This document shows, in pieces, positions 19,736 to 30,882 of a stretch of 64,000 bases of DNA. Numbering within the stretch: position 1 is the first letter of the stretch; each line of letters starts with the position of its first letter. The position numbers and the translations under genes are program-made. The stretch is taken from assembly GCF_021555175.1 (NCBI RefSeq), contig NZ_JAKGRW010000006.1, forward strand, positions 62,001-126,000, written 5' to 3'. The stretch is from Nocardioides alcanivorans (GTDB taxonomy: Bacteria > Actinomycetota > Actinomycetes > Propionibacteriales > Nocardioidaceae). The notes under the pieces were generated by a model. It did not search any database. It saw nothing but the letters and a program-made list of their open reading frames with translations, and was not told the origin of the DNA.

Positions 19736-19999
19736 GGTCTCGACAAGCTCGACCACCGGGGGTGGGGTCGGGCGAAGTGGTCTCGACAGGCTCGACCTCC
19801 GCGGTGGGCGGGCGACTGGGTCTCGACGAGGCTCGACCAGCGGGGTGGGCGGCGGGGCTGGTCTCGACAAGCTCGACCAACGGAGTACAGGCTCGACCAA
19901 CGGCGGGGCAGGCGGGGTTTCGACGGGCTCGACCAACGGGTGGGCTGCGGCGGGGTCTCGACAGGCTCGACCTCCGGCTGGGTCTCGACAAGCTCGACC
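19736..19999 (+). repeat. Array C: upstream arm of unit 1
   Basis: About seven copies of GGTCTCGACAAGCTCGACC-type repeats lie on the plus strand, starting at 19736, 19779, 19819 (one extra base), 19860, 19917, 19953 and 19981, plus a truncated copy near 19888. Centres are AAG, AGG or GGG. Spacing is irregular, unlike array A. Confidence 0.88.
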
Positions 20000-20059
20000 A
20001 ACGAACGGGGCCGCCTCCGAACGGGGGTCGACCGATGACGGCGGGAGCGACCAGCGACG

Positions 20060-21241
20060 TCAGTTCGGGCTGATCCGGAGCACTGTGTCGCCGGAGCCGT
20101 TGGAGGTGGTGACCAACAGGTCACCGTTGGTGTCGCGGGTGACGGAGCGGAGCCGCCCGTGCTTGCGCAGCTTCTTCGGAGCCTTGGTCCACTTGAGGCG
20201 ACCTTGCTTGTCGAACTTCATGAAGACCAGGCGCTCGCCGGCGAGGGCTGCGACAGCGAGGGTGCCGTTGAGCCGCCCCCACTTCCGGCCCTTGACCCAC
20301 GTGGCGCCGGAGGTGGCGATGGTGCTCGGGCCACTGCTCCACCTGGCATCGCGCTGCTTGCCCGGCAGGGAATGGTCGGTCATGGGTACCGACTCGTTGT
20401 AGCCGGGAACCGGGTTCCACCCGTAGTTGCCGCGCTTGCGGAGCCGGTTGACCTCGTCGTTGCGGTGGGAACCGTGCTCGACCGACCAGAGCGAGCCGTC
20501 CCGGCGCTGGGCGAGTCCTTGGACGTTGCGGTGTCCGTAGGTGAAGACGTAGCGCTTCTTCTTGTTGCTCGCCTTGCGCCAGGGATTGGTCTTCCATGGC
20601 TTGCCGCTCGCGGGATCGAGGCGGAGCACCTTGCCGCCGAGGGATCTGAGGTTCTGAGCATTGGTGCCGACGGCGGCGTCACCGGTGCCGACCAGCAGCG
20701 ACCCGTTCCTGGCGAGCAGCAGCCGGCAACCACCGTGGCGTCCGCTCTTCGAGGGCAGGCCCTTCACGAGCGTCCGAGGTGTGGTGGCGGTCCACGGCGC
20801 TGTCTCAAGGCGGTAGGACGTGACTCGCACGTCCTTCTTCCCGGACTTGGCCTGGTGGCCGTGGCAGACATGGATGCGCCGCGTGCGTTGGAAGTCGGAA
20901 GCGACCGCGATCGACATCAGTCCGGTCTCGCCGGAGGCCCACACGGTGTCCCTGGGAAAGATCACGTTGGTGAGGGCGGTGCCGTCCCAGATCTTCAACT
21001 GCCGGCGGTCCCGCTCGCTGATGAGCAACTCACCGCCGGGCAGCGGCTGCACATCCCACGGGGTCTCGAGGCCGTCGACCTCCACGGCGACCCGGAGCCC
21101 GGGCATCGCCTTGCGGGCGGGGGCGTCGAGGAAGCGAGCGCTCGCCGTACTCCCGCCCGGGGAGGGAGTGGGCAGGGCTTGGGCAGCCGATGTCGGAGCG
21201 AGCAGGGACAGGGCCAGGAGTGCGACGGCGGCAGCGCGCAT
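20060..21241 (-). CDS. Secreted PQQ-dependent sugar dehydrogenase-like protein
   Basis: The 393-residue protein has an N-terminal signal peptide cleaved near ASAAQA-LPTPS and then a six-bladed beta-propeller of the glucose/sorbosone dehydrogenase family: GLETPWDVQPLPGGELLISERD, GETGLMSIAVASDF, TYGHRNVQGLAQRRDGSLWSVEHG and NYGWNPVPGY. Family members oxidise sugars with PQQ outside the cytoplasm, but many actinobacterial homologues are untested and several bind no PQQ. It stands alone between HNH unit 1 and panB. Confidence 0.88.
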   Translation of the reverse strand: MRAAAVALLALSLLAPTSAAQALPTPSPGGSTASARFLDAPARKAMPGLRVAVEVDGLETPWDVQPLPGGELLISERDRRQLKIWDGTALTNVIFPRDTVWASGETGLMSIAVASDFQRTRRIHVCHGHQAKSGKKDVRVTSYRLETAPWTATTPRTLVKGLPSKSGRHGGCRLLLARNGSLLVGTGDAAVGTNAQNLRSLGGKVLRLDPASGKPWKTNPWRKASNKKKRYVFTYGHRNVQGLAQRRDGSLWSVEHGSHRNDEVNRLRKRGNYGWNPVPGYNESVPMTDHSLPGKQRDARWSSGPSTIATSGATWVKGRKWGRLNGTLAVAALAGERLVFMKFDKQGRLKWTKAPKKLRKHGRLRSVTRDTNGDLLVTTSNGSGDTVLRISPN

Positions 21242-21260
21242 GTTTCGACGGTACCGCGTG

Positions 21261-21299
21261 CGGCACCCGACGACCGGCAGGAGCGGTCGTCGGGTGCCG
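21261..21299 (-). terminator. Strong hairpin after panB
   Basis: GGCACCCGACGACCG (21262-21276) and CGGTCGTCGGGTGCC (21284-21298) pair perfectly around GCAGGAG, with one more C-G pair outside, giving a 16-bp stem. It lies ten bases beyond the panB stop and before the sugar dehydrogenase start, so it would stop panB transcription. Confidence 0.75.
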
Positions 21300-21308
21300 T
21301 CGGCTGTC

Positions 21309-22166
21309 TCAGAAGGAGTGCTCAGGCCCGGGGAAGGAACCGGAGCGTACGTCGTCGGCGTACGCCTTCGCGCCCTCGAGCAGTGCGCCGTGCACGTCCG
21401 CGTACTGCTTCACGAATCTGGCCATCTTGCCGGTGCGCAGGCCGAATGCGTCCTGCCACACGAGCACCTGGCCATCGCACTGGTTCCCGGCGCCGATGCC
21501 GATGGTGGGGATGGTGAGTTCGCGGGTGATCTCCCCGGCGACGTCGGCCGGGACCATCTCCATCACGACGGCGAAGGCTCCCGCCTCCTGGATCGCGAGG
21601 GCGTCACGGCGCAAGCGAGCCGCCGTCTCGCCGCGACCCTGCACCCGGTAGCCGCCGAGTGCGTGCTCGCTCTGCGGTGTGAAGCCGATGTGGGCCACCA
21701 CCGGGATGCCGCCCTGGGTGAGCTTCGCGATGACGGGCGCCATCTCCGCGCCGCCCTCGAGCTTCACGCAGTGGGCGCCGGCCTCCTTCATGAAGCGGAC
21801 CGCGGTGAGATAGCCCTGCTCGGGCGAGGCCTGGTAGGAGCCGAACGGAAGATCGGCGACGACCATGGCGCGCTTTGCCGAGCCGGCCACCGCACGGGTG
21901 AGCGGGATCAGCTCGTCCACGGTGATGGGTAGCGACGTCTCGTTGCCCAGCACGTTGTTCGAGGCGCTGTCACCGATGAGCAGCATGTCGATGCCGGCCT
22001 CGTCGAAGGTGGCTGCCGTGTACATGTCGTACGCCGTCAGCATGGTGATGCGCTCGCCGCGCGCCTTCATCTCCCGAAGGTGATGGGTGCGGACCCGCTT
22101 GACCGGCGCCGCCTTGCTGGCGCCGCTGCCGTAGGGCGCGGCGACTTCGGGGTTGTTCTCGCTCAT
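21309..22166 (-). CDS. panB: 3-methyl-2-oxobutanoate hydroxymethyltransferase
   Basis: PanB adds a hydroxymethyl group from methylene-tetrahydrofolate to ketoisovalerate, the first step of pantothenate synthesis. The 285-residue protein has the signature [20 protein letters not shown] with [11 protein letters not shown], metal and substrate residues in [16 protein letters not shown] and AHIGFTPQ, and the catalytic glutamate region MEMVPADVA. The ATG at 22166 follows GGAGGG by six bases. It is divergent from nadE, and a strong hairpin follows the stop. Confidence 0.96.
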   Translation of the reverse strand: MSENNPEVAAPYGSGASKAAPVKRVRTHHLREMKARGERITMLTAYDMYTAATFDEAGIDMLLIGDSASNNVLGNETSLPITVDELIPLTRAVAGSAKRAMVVADLPFGSYQASPEQGYLTAVRFMKEAGAHCVKLEGGAEMAPVIAKLTQGGIPVVAHIGFTPQSEHALGGYRVQGRGETAARLRRDALAIQEAGAFAVVMEMVPADVAGEITRELTIPTIGIGAGNQCDGQVLVWQDAFGLRTGKMARFVKQYADVHGALLEGAKAYADDVRSGSFPGPEHSF

Positions 22167-22285
22167 GGCGATCCCTCCTGGTGGTGATCTCGTGGCTCCT
22201 CGACGGGAGTCCCCGGACGTGACAACGCTAGTCGTCAGGTGCCGTCGGCGCTCTGTGTGCTCGATCACCCCGGGAGGCGTGCTCG

Positions 22286-22291
22286 TAGACT
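22286..22291 (+). promoter_or_regulatory. -10 box TAGACT upstream of nadE
   Basis: TAGACT is followed by seven bases and the GTG start of nadE at 22299, with no ribosome-binding site. Confidence 0.45.
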
Positions 22292-22298
22292 CGCCGTC

Positions 22299-24354
<2,056 letters not shown>

Positions 24355-24429
24355 GGCACTCCGGCGTCTTGTCCGGATTCGTCTAGGCTGCCGGCGACCT
24401 CATCACCGGAGTTGGACGAAGGAGACCTG

Positions 24430-25170
24430 GTGCGCCGTATTGCATCGATCATCGTGAGCGCAGTGGTGGCCTCTGCCACCGTGGCCGCCCCGGCCGTGGC
24501 CGCCGGACCGGACAGTCAGTCCGTGTCCGTGGCCGCGAAGAAGACCAAGCCTGCGAAGCCGCCGAAGGCATGCCGCAAGCGTCTGGCGAAGCCGAAGAAG
24601 GTCGTGCCGTCGAAGCGCTTCGCGAAGTGCGTGGTCAAGGCCATGGTGAAGGGCAGGACGGCTCACCTGAGCTCGAGGTTCAGCGACGGCAGCGGGAACC
24701 AGGGCGATGCACGCTTCAAGAAGAACTACACCGAGACCTCCGCGAGCTACAGCGACGGCTCGAGGCTGGTGGTGCTTGGTGGCAAGGCCTGGTTCAAGCC
24801 TGCCGGTCATGGCTGGGTGAAGGCGAAGAACAAGGGCACCCCCAACGAGCAGCTGGCCTGGAACATCCAGCAGTTGTGGGTCGGCCTCTCCTCGGCTCGC
24901 GCCTACAAGGCCTACCTCCGCGCCAGCTCCAGCGGGTGGAAGCCCACGGGCCGCAACAAGGGGGTCAACGGCGTGACGGCCCGCGAGTACGTCGGCACGG
25001 TCACGATCGAGGGGCTCACCCACGATGACTACCGGGTCTGGGTGGACAAGTGGGACCGCCCGATCCGGATCAACTCCACCCTCACCGCCTACGGAAGCAC
25101 CATCACCGGAGTGCAGAACTTCAAGAAGTGGGGCAAGAACGTGAAGATCAAGAAGCCGAAGCTCGGCTGA
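24430..25170 (+). CDS. Secreted basic LolA-like protein
   Basis: The 246-residue product begins with a signal peptide ([25 protein letters not shown]), then a lysine/proline-rich stretch ([21 protein letters not shown]) and a domain ending [13 protein letters not shown]. That ending matches the F..WG..V.I..P pattern of the lipoprotein at 14944-16247, so a LolA/LprG-like lipid-binding fold is inferred. It lacks a lipobox cysteine. The start is GTG at 24430, preceded by AAGGAGA. The function is unknown. Confidence 0.72.
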   Translation: MRRIASIIVSAVVASATVAAPAVAAGPDSQSVSVAAKKTKPAKPPKACRKRLAKPKKVVPSKRFAKCVVKAMVKGRTAHLSSRFSDGSGNQGDARFKKNYTETSASYSDGSRLVVLGGKAWFKPAGHGWVKAKNKGTPNEQLAWNIQQLWVGLSSARAYKAYLRASSSGWKPTGRNKGVNGVTAREYVGTVTIEGLTHDDYRVWVDKWDRPIRINSTLTAYGSTITGVQNFKKWGKNVKIKKPKLG

Positions 25171-25173
25171 TGA

Positions 25174-25683
25174 TCAGGTGCGGTGCAACAGCGTGCTCTG
25201 GGCGTTGTCCGCTGCTGCGGCGACGTTGTCGACCGCGTCGCTGACCTTGCCGGCGGCCTTGCGTCCAGCTCGCTTGGCACCGTTGAAGAAGCCCTGAAGA
25301 CCCAGCGTGGCACCAGCTCCGACCAGCCACACGTCCTTGGCGATGGCGGTGCCGTCCTGGGTGGGCTTGATGCTGCCCGGCTGGCGCAGGCCGGGGACCC
25401 GGGCGTAGAGGCCCATGAGTCCGAGACCGAAGCCTGCGAGCGCCGTACCCGCGATGGCTGAGGGGACCTTCGGGGTCAGCAGTGCTGTTCCCAGGGCGAT
25501 CTCGCCGATGGCGAGTGCCTTGGTGAAGGTTGCCGGCTCGAGGGCGCCGAAGGCCGGGTAGGCCGTGGCAGCGAACCCGTGCAGCTGCTGCGCGGTCTCC
25601 TGGTCGGCGCTGAGCTTGGTCAGGCCCGAGTTGAGGATGAAGGCGCCGGTCGTGGCGCGGAGCGGGGCGTGTGTGAGGTTCAT
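25174..25683 (-). CDS. DoxX-like small membrane protein
   Basis: The 169-residue protein has three to four hydrophobic stretches (LRATTGAFILNSGLTKL, FTKALAIGEIALGTALLTP, AIAGTALAGFGLGLMGLYA, WLVGAGATLGLQGFF) and an alanine/lysine-rich tail. The pattern resembles DoxX-family membrane proteins, which occur in redox-related complexes, but no specific role is implied. It converges with the secreted protein upstream and is divergent from glnA2. Confidence 0.65.
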   Translation of the reverse strand: MNLTHAPLRATTGAFILNSGLTKLSADQETAQQLHGFAATAYPAFGALEPATFTKALAIGEIALGTALLTPKVPSAIAGTALAGFGLGLMGLYARVPGLRQPGSIKPTQDGTAIAKDVWLVGAGATLGLQGFFNGAKRAGRKAAGKVSDAVDNVAAAADNAQSTLLHRT

Positions 25684-25837
25684 CCCAACAGACTAGGCCG
25701 CGGGGGCCAAGGGATTGCCGCCTCACGCTCGCAAGAAGCGCTACCTCGGGCCGCAAGAGGCGCTCCTTGGCGTCCCAAGTCGGGCGACTTCGCGGGGTTC
25801 GAGGTGGTGCGTTCACGCCGTGGCAACACCCATGCGA

Positions 25838-25843
25838 CATAGT
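25838..25843 (+). promoter_or_regulatory. -10 box CATAGT upstream of glnA2
   Basis: CATAGT is followed by seven bases and the ATG at 25851 with no ribosome-binding site. The 167-bp divergent region shared with the DoxX-like gene holds no other clear signal. Confidence 0.35.
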
Positions 25844-25850
25844 TGGTCCC

Positions 25851-27188
25851 ATGGGTAAGCAGGAAGACTTCGTGCTGCGGGCACTCGAGGAGCGCGACGT
25901 CAGGTTCGTTCGGCTGTGGTTCACCGACGTCCAGGGGTTCCTGAAGTCGGTGGCCGTGGCCCCGGCCGAGCTCGAAGGCGCCTTCTCGGAGGGCATCGGC
26001 TTCGACGGCTCGGCGATCGAGGGCTTCGCGCGGGTCTACGAGTCCGACATGCTGGCCATGCCGGATCCGTCGACCTTCCAGATCCTCCCGTGGCGCGGTG
26101 AAGGACCGTCGACGGCTCGCATGTTCTGCGACCTTGTCATGCCCGACGGCAGCCCGTCGTACGCCGACCCTCGCTACGTCCTGAAGCGCACGTTGAGCGC
26201 GGCGGCGGAGAAGGGCTTCACCTTCTACACGCATCCCGAGATCGAGTTCTACCTCTTCAAGGACACCCCCAACGCCTTCGAGGAGCCGGTGCCGGTCGAC
26301 CGGAGCGGCTACTTCGACCACACCGCCCAGTCCTTCGGGTCCGACTTCCGCCGCGAGACCATCACCATGCTCGAGGCGATGGGCATCTCGGTGGAGTTCA
26401 GCCATCACGAGGGCGGCCCCGGCCAGCAGGAGATCGACCTCCGCTACGCCGACGCCCTGAGCACCGCCGACAACATCATGACCTTCCGTACCGTGGTGCG
26501 GGAGGTGGCGCTGAGCCAGGGCATCTGGGCGTCCTTCATGCCCAAGCCGTTCACGGAACACCCGGGGTCGGGCATGCACACCCACGTCTCGCTCTTCGAG
26601 GGAGACCGCAACGCCTTCTTCGAGGCGGGCGCCGAGTACCAGCTCTCCAAGACCGGCCGGCAGTTCATCGCCGGCATCTTGACCCACGCCGGCGAGATCA
26701 CGGCGATCACCAACCAGTGGGTCAACTCCTACAAGCGACTCCTCGGTGGCGGCGAGGCGCCGTCCTACATCTGCTGGGGTCACAACAACCGCTCCGCGAT
26801 GGTCCGGGTGCCGATGTACAAGCCCAACAAGGGCCAGTCGACCCGCGTCGAGCTGCGCACCATCGACTCTGCGTGCAACCCCTACCTCGCCTTCGCGACG
26901 ATCCTCGGGGCCGGCATGAAGGGCATCGAGGAGGAGTACGAGCTCCCGCGTGAGGCCGAGGACGACGTCTGGTCGCTCTCGGACCGGGAGCGGCAGAGTC
27001 TCGGCTTCCAGCCGCTGCCCAAGACGCTCTACGAGGCGATCCGGGTGGCGGAGGAGTCCGAGCTCCTGCCCGAGATCCTCGGCGAGCACGTCTACGACTT
27101 CTTCCTCCGCAACAAGCGGGCGGAGTGGGAGGACTACCGGATCCAGGTGTCCGCCTTCGAACGTTCGCGGATGTTGCCGGTCCTCTGA
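25851..27188 (+). CDS. glnA2: Type I glutamine synthetase, GlnA2-like
   Basis: Glutamine synthetase makes glutamine from glutamate, ammonia and ATP. The 445-residue protein has GIGFDGSAIEGF, the metal ligand region HPEIEFYLF, GPGQQEIDLRYADAL, the ATP loop KPFTEHPGSGMHTHVSL and the glutamate-binding NRSAMVRVP. The adenylylation tyrosine motif (NLYDLP) of GSI-beta enzymes is absent near EYELPREAEDD, so this is probably a GSI-alpha, GlnA2-type enzyme. glnE follows after 18 bases, as in mycobacteria, although this isoform is probably not the GlnE target. Confidence 0.93.
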   Translation: MGKQEDFVLRALEERDVRFVRLWFTDVQGFLKSVAVAPAELEGAFSEGIGFDGSAIEGFARVYESDMLAMPDPSTFQILPWRGEGPSTARMFCDLVMPDGSPSYADPRYVLKRTLSAAAEKGFTFYTHPEIEFYLFKDTPNAFEEPVPVDRSGYFDHTAQSFGSDFRRETITMLEAMGISVEFSHHEGGPGQQEIDLRYADALSTADNIMTFRTVVREVALSQGIWASFMPKPFTEHPGSGMHTHVSLFEGDRNAFFEAGAEYQLSKTGRQFIAGILTHAGEITAITNQWVNSYKRLLGGGEAPSYICWGHNNRSAMVRVPMYKPNKGQSTRVELRTIDSACNPYLAFATILGAGMKGIEEEYELPREAEDDVWSLSDRERQSLGFQPLPKTLYEAIRVAEESELLPEILGEHVYDFFLRNKRAEWEDYRIQVSAFERSRMLPVL

Positions 27189-27206
27189 GGACAGGGGAGG
27201 AGACTC

Positions 27207-30179
27207 GTGGCGAGACCGGTCGGCCGTGGTGCCCTGATCAGCCTGGGTTTCCAGGATCCCGACCGGGCCCGGGAAGACTTCGCGCGGCTCGGCGACGAGG
27301 TGGGCACCGCGCTGCAGCCAGTGCTGCGCGAGACACCTGATCCCGACCTCGCCCTACGGAGCTTCGTCGACCTCCTCGATGTCGTCGCAGACGCTCCCGC
27401 GCTGCTGGACCGGCTCGCCGAGCACTGTGACACCGCCAGACGGTTGTTCCAGGTGCTCGGCGGCAGCAGGGCCCTCGGTGAGCACCTCCACCGCCACCCC
27501 GAGCAGTGGCACGAGCTCGACGACGACGCCTTGGGCGTGACGCGCCCACCGGCGTACTTCCTGCGTGAGTGCCTGATGCGTGCGGTGGGAGCCGACCCCG
27601 GCGCCGACGAACCCGCGTCCACGTTGCCCGACCACGAGGCCCTCGACGCTCTCCGCGTGGAGTACCGCCGACTGCTGATGCGACTGGCCGCCCGCGACCT
27701 GGCCCACGGGGCGGAGCTCTCGGACATCGCTGCCGAGATCTCCGACCTGGCCGCCGGCACCCTCGACGCCGCGCTCGCGGTCGCCCGGACCCGGGTGGGG
27801 AGAGTGCCGCGACCGCCCGCCTCGCGATCATCGCGATGGGCAAGTGCGGCGGCCATGAACTGAACTACATCAGCGACGTCGACGTGGTCTTCGTCTTCGA
27901 GCCGGTCGACGGCGCCGACGACAACGTCGCCCTGCGCGCCGCCACCCAGTTGGCGGCGAATCTCATGCAGGTGTGCTCGGAGCAGACGTCTGCCGGCACC
28001 ATCTGGCCGGTCGACGCAGCATTGCGTCCCGAGGGCAAGTCCGGGCCGCTGGTCCGGACACTCGCCTCGCACGAGGGCTACTACGAGCGGTGGGCGAAGA
28101 CGTGGGAGTTCCAGGCCCTGCTCAAGGCCCGGCCGGTCGCCGGTGACAAGCAACTGGGCGCCGACTACCTCGAGATGGTCGCGCCGCTGGTGTGGTCGGC
28201 GGCGTCGCGCGAAGGGTTCGTCCAGGACGTCCAGTCGATGCGTCGCAGGGTGCTCGACCACCTGCCTGCCGCCGACGCCCAGCGACAGCTCAAGCTCGGC
28301 TCCGGAGGATTGCGCGACGTCGAGTTCGCCGTGCAACTGCTGCAGTTGGTGCACGGCCGCACCGACGAGGAGGTGCGCTCCTCGACGACGCTCACGGCGT
28401 TGGCCGAGCTCACCGCGGCAGGCTACGTCGGCCGCGAGGACGGCCGCACGCTCCACGATGCCTACTGCTTCCTGCGCACCCTCGAGCACCGGATCCAGCT
28501 CTTCGACCTGCAGCGCACCCACGTGGTGCCGGACGACGAGGAGTCGCTGCGGCGCCTGGGACGTTCCCTGGGCTACCTGAAGGCGCCGGTCCGTGGCCTG
28601 ACCGAGCAGTGGCTCCATCACCGGCGGGAGGTGAAGCGCCTGCACGAGAAGCTCTTCTACCGTCCGCTGCTCTCGGCGGTGGCGCGGATCCCCGGCGAGG
28701 AGGCTCGGCTCACGCCGAAGCGGGCGCTCGACTGGCTGGCTGCGCTCGGCTACCTCGATCCGACCGCTGCCCTCGGTCACCTGGAGGCGCTCACCGCCGG
28801 TGTCAGCCGAACGGCTGCCATCCAACGCTCGTTGTTGCCCGTGATGCTCGAGTGGTTCGCCGATTCGCCGGATCCCGACGCGGGTCTGTGGGGCTTCCGC
28901 CGCATCAGCGAGAGCCTCGGCTCGACCCACTGGTACCTGCGTCTGCTCCGCGACGAGGGCGAGGTGGCCGAGCGGTTGGCCCGGGTGCTGGCGACGTCGC
29001 GCTACGCCACCGATCTCCTCGAGCGTGAGCCGAACGGTGTGAAGTTGCTGGGCGAGAACCTCACCCCGCTGAACTCGACCGCGATCGGGGCGGAGATGCG
29101 CGCCTCGGCCAAGCGGCAGGCCAAGGTCGATGATGCGGCCCGGGCGATCCGCGCCGTACGCCGCCGTGAGCTGTTGCGCATCGCCACCGGTGAGCTCGTG
29201 GACGAGAACGACGAACTGGACGTGGGCAAGGGTCTCACCGCGCTGACCGACGCCACGTTTGCGGCGACGCTGGACCTGGCCGAGCGCGCGGTTCGCGAGG
29301 CTCGTGGCCTCGACGAGGCGCCGACCCGGATGGCGGTCATCGCCATGGGCCGCTACGGCGGTCTCGAGCTGTCCTACGGCAGCGACGCCGACGTGATGTT
29401 CGTGCACGACCCGGTCGAGGGGCTGACGCGCAGGTCGCGGCGCAGTATGCCCAAGCTGTCGTCCTCGAACTGCGCCGGGTGCTGGCGATGCCCGCGACCG
29501 ACCCGCCGCTCGAGGTCGACGCCGACCTGCGGCCCGAAGGCAAGCAGGGTCCGCTGGTGCGGACGCTGGAGTCCTACCGGGCCTACTACGCGAGGTGGTC
29601 GGCGGTCTGGGAGTTCCAGGCCCTGCTGCGTGCGTTCCCCGTCGTCGGGGATCCGGACCTGCTGCGGCGCTTCATGGCGATGATCGACCCGCTGCGCTTC
29701 CCGGCTGATGGACTCAGCGAGGACGACGCCCGGGAGGTACGCCGCATCAAGGCGCGTGTCGACGACGAGCGACTGCCGCGTGGTGCCGACCCCAACACCC
29801 ACCTGAAGCTGGGACGGGGTGGGCTTGCCGATGTGGAGTGGACGGTGCAGTTGCTGCAGATGCAGCACGCGGGCCGGGTGCCCGGGCTGCGGACACCGCG
29901 CACCCTCAAGGCGCTGGTGGCGGCGGGAGAGGCGGGGATCCTCTCGGCGGAGGACGTCGAGACCCTGACCACGGCCTGGCGCACCGTCAGTGCCACTCGC
30001 AACGCGATCACCCTGGTGCGCGGCAAGCCGTCCGACCACCTGCCGCACACTGCCCGGGAACGCGCCAGCGTCGCCGCCGTGCTCGGCTACGAGCCGGGGA
30101 GACCGACGAGATGGTCAACGACTACCTGCGGGTGACCCGGTTGGCGCGCGGAGTGGTGGAACGAGTGTTCTGGGGGTGA
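27207..30179 (+). CDS. glnE: Glutamine synthetase adenylyltransferase/deadenylase (three apparent frameshifts)
   Basis: GlnE adds and removes AMP on glutamine synthetase according to nitrogen status. Both nucleotidyltransferase domains are visible: AMGKCGGHELNYISDVDVVFVF and, later, AMGRYGGLELSYGSDADVMFV, each with the paired aspartates. Linker helices and LKLGSGGLRDVEF / LKLGRGGLADVEW repeats follow. The frame is lost by one base at GGGG runs at 27797-27800, 29419-29422 and 30096-30099. Restoring a G at each gives about 990 residues ending GVVERVFWG, the expected length. The start is GTG at 27207 after GGGGAGGAG. Confidence 0.92.
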
Positions 30180-30184
30180 AGGCA

Positions 30185-30214
30185 ATCCCTTCACAATCAT
30201 CGTTGTGAAGGGAT
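30185..30214 (+). promoter_or_regulatory. Perfect 12-bp inverted repeat overlapping the satD promoter
   Basis: ATCCCTTCACAA and TTGTGAAGGGAT are exact complements separated by six bases. TTCACA (30190-30195) and TATGCT (30214-30219) sit 18 bases apart, so the palindrome covers the likely -35 and spacer, as an operator would. It lies just after the glnE stop and could also fold as a terminator. Confidence 0.6.
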
Positions 30215-30215
30215 A

Positions 30216-30241
30216 TGCTTCATTTCATCGGAGGTGAAGCA
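30216..30241 (+). promoter_or_regulatory. Hairpin enclosing the satD ribosome-binding site
   Basis: TGCTTCA (30216-30222) can pair with TGAAGCA (30235-30241, whose last A is the start codon A). The Shine-Dalgarno GGAGG would then lie in the 12-nt loop. It may modulate translation. Confidence 0.35.
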
Positions 30242-30882
30242 TGAAGCTGGCGACCTTGATCGGCGACGTGGTCTCGTCTCGCGCCGCAGACGACCGGAGC
30301 ACGCTGCACGCGGTGCTGCTCGAGGCCCTCGCCCGGGTGAACGCCGAGTACGCACCTGCGCATCCGCTCCGGGTGACGGTGGGCGATGAATACCAAGGCG
30401 CCTTCACCGAGGTGGGTGCTGCCGTCCGTGCGAGTCTGGCGTTGCGCCTCGAGCTGCGGGAGTACGACGTCCGCCACGGTCTCGGCTGGGGCACCGTGAC
30501 GATCCTGCAGGAGGAGCCGCGTGTCGAGGACGGCCCGGGCTGGTGGGCGGCGCGTGCGGCGATCGAGGCGGTCCATGCCGAGCAGGAGCGCGCGGCGACC
30601 AGGTGGCGGCGCACGGCCTTCCGTACCGAGGAGGCGCAGGCGGCGCTCCTGGCCCAGGCGGTCGAGGCCGCCCTGGTGCTGCGTGACCAGGCGGTGGACC
30701 GTCTCGACATCCGCTCTCTGTCGGTGCTCTCAGGGATGCTGGCGGGACGGACCCAGCGGGAGATCGGTGAGGAGCTCCAGGTGAGTGCTTCGGCGGTGTC
30801 CCAGCGGATCCGTGCTGGCGGCCTCACCGCGCTAGCCGCGGCCCAGGAGGTCTGGACGATGTCGGGAGAGGGGCAGGGATGA
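30241..30882 (+). CDS. SatD-like protein with C-terminal helix-turn-helix
   Basis: The 213-residue protein starts MKLATLIGDVVSSRAADDRS, a SatD-family signature, followed by RVTVGDEYQGAFTEV. It ends with a sigma-like helix-turn-helix around residues 165-205 (AGRTQREIGEELQVSASAVSQRI). SatD proteins have no firmly known reaction. The DNA-binding tail and the palindrome just upstream suggest autoregulation, which is inference. Its stop overlaps the next start (ATGA). Confidence 0.75.
   Translation: MKLATLIGDVVSSRAADDRSTLHAVLLEALARVNAEYAPAHPLRVTVGDEYQGAFTEVGAAVRASLALRLELREYDVRHGLGWGTVTILQEEPRVEDGPGWWAARAAIEAVHAEQERAATRWRRTAFRTEEAQAALLAQAVEAALVLRDQAVDRLDIRSLSVLSGMLAGRTQREIGEELQVSASAVSQRIRAGGLTALAAAQEVWTMSGEGQG

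Larger units (their letters stand above)
17595..19999 (-). mobile_element. DUF222-HNH repeat unit 1 (REP13E12-like)
   Basis: This composite unit is read right to left: repeat arm C (19736-19999), 87-bp conserved leader, DUF222-HNH gene (frameshifted), GC hairpin 48 bp after the stop, then repeat arm B (17595-18085). In the gene's own orientation the upstream arm reads GGTCGAGCTTGTCGAGACC and the downstream arm mostly reads the reverse complement, so the arms are inverted. The same plan occurs at 39334-41434 and 54317-56535. DUF222-HNH proteins are the 13E12 repeat family of mycobacteria. Mobility is inferred from copy number, not shown. Confidence 0.6.

Noticed and set aside
17595..19999. Classical insertion sequence
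   Set aside because: No DDE, HUH or serine/tyrosine recombinase and no clear target-site duplication could be found around any of the three units.
27207..30179. glnE (and nadE, selO, jetC, btuD) as pseudogenes
   Set aside because: All breaks in these genes are single missing bases, with one exception in four- or five-base G/C runs, motifs on both sides are intact, and several of the genes are normally essential or tightly coupled. Base-calling error explains them better.
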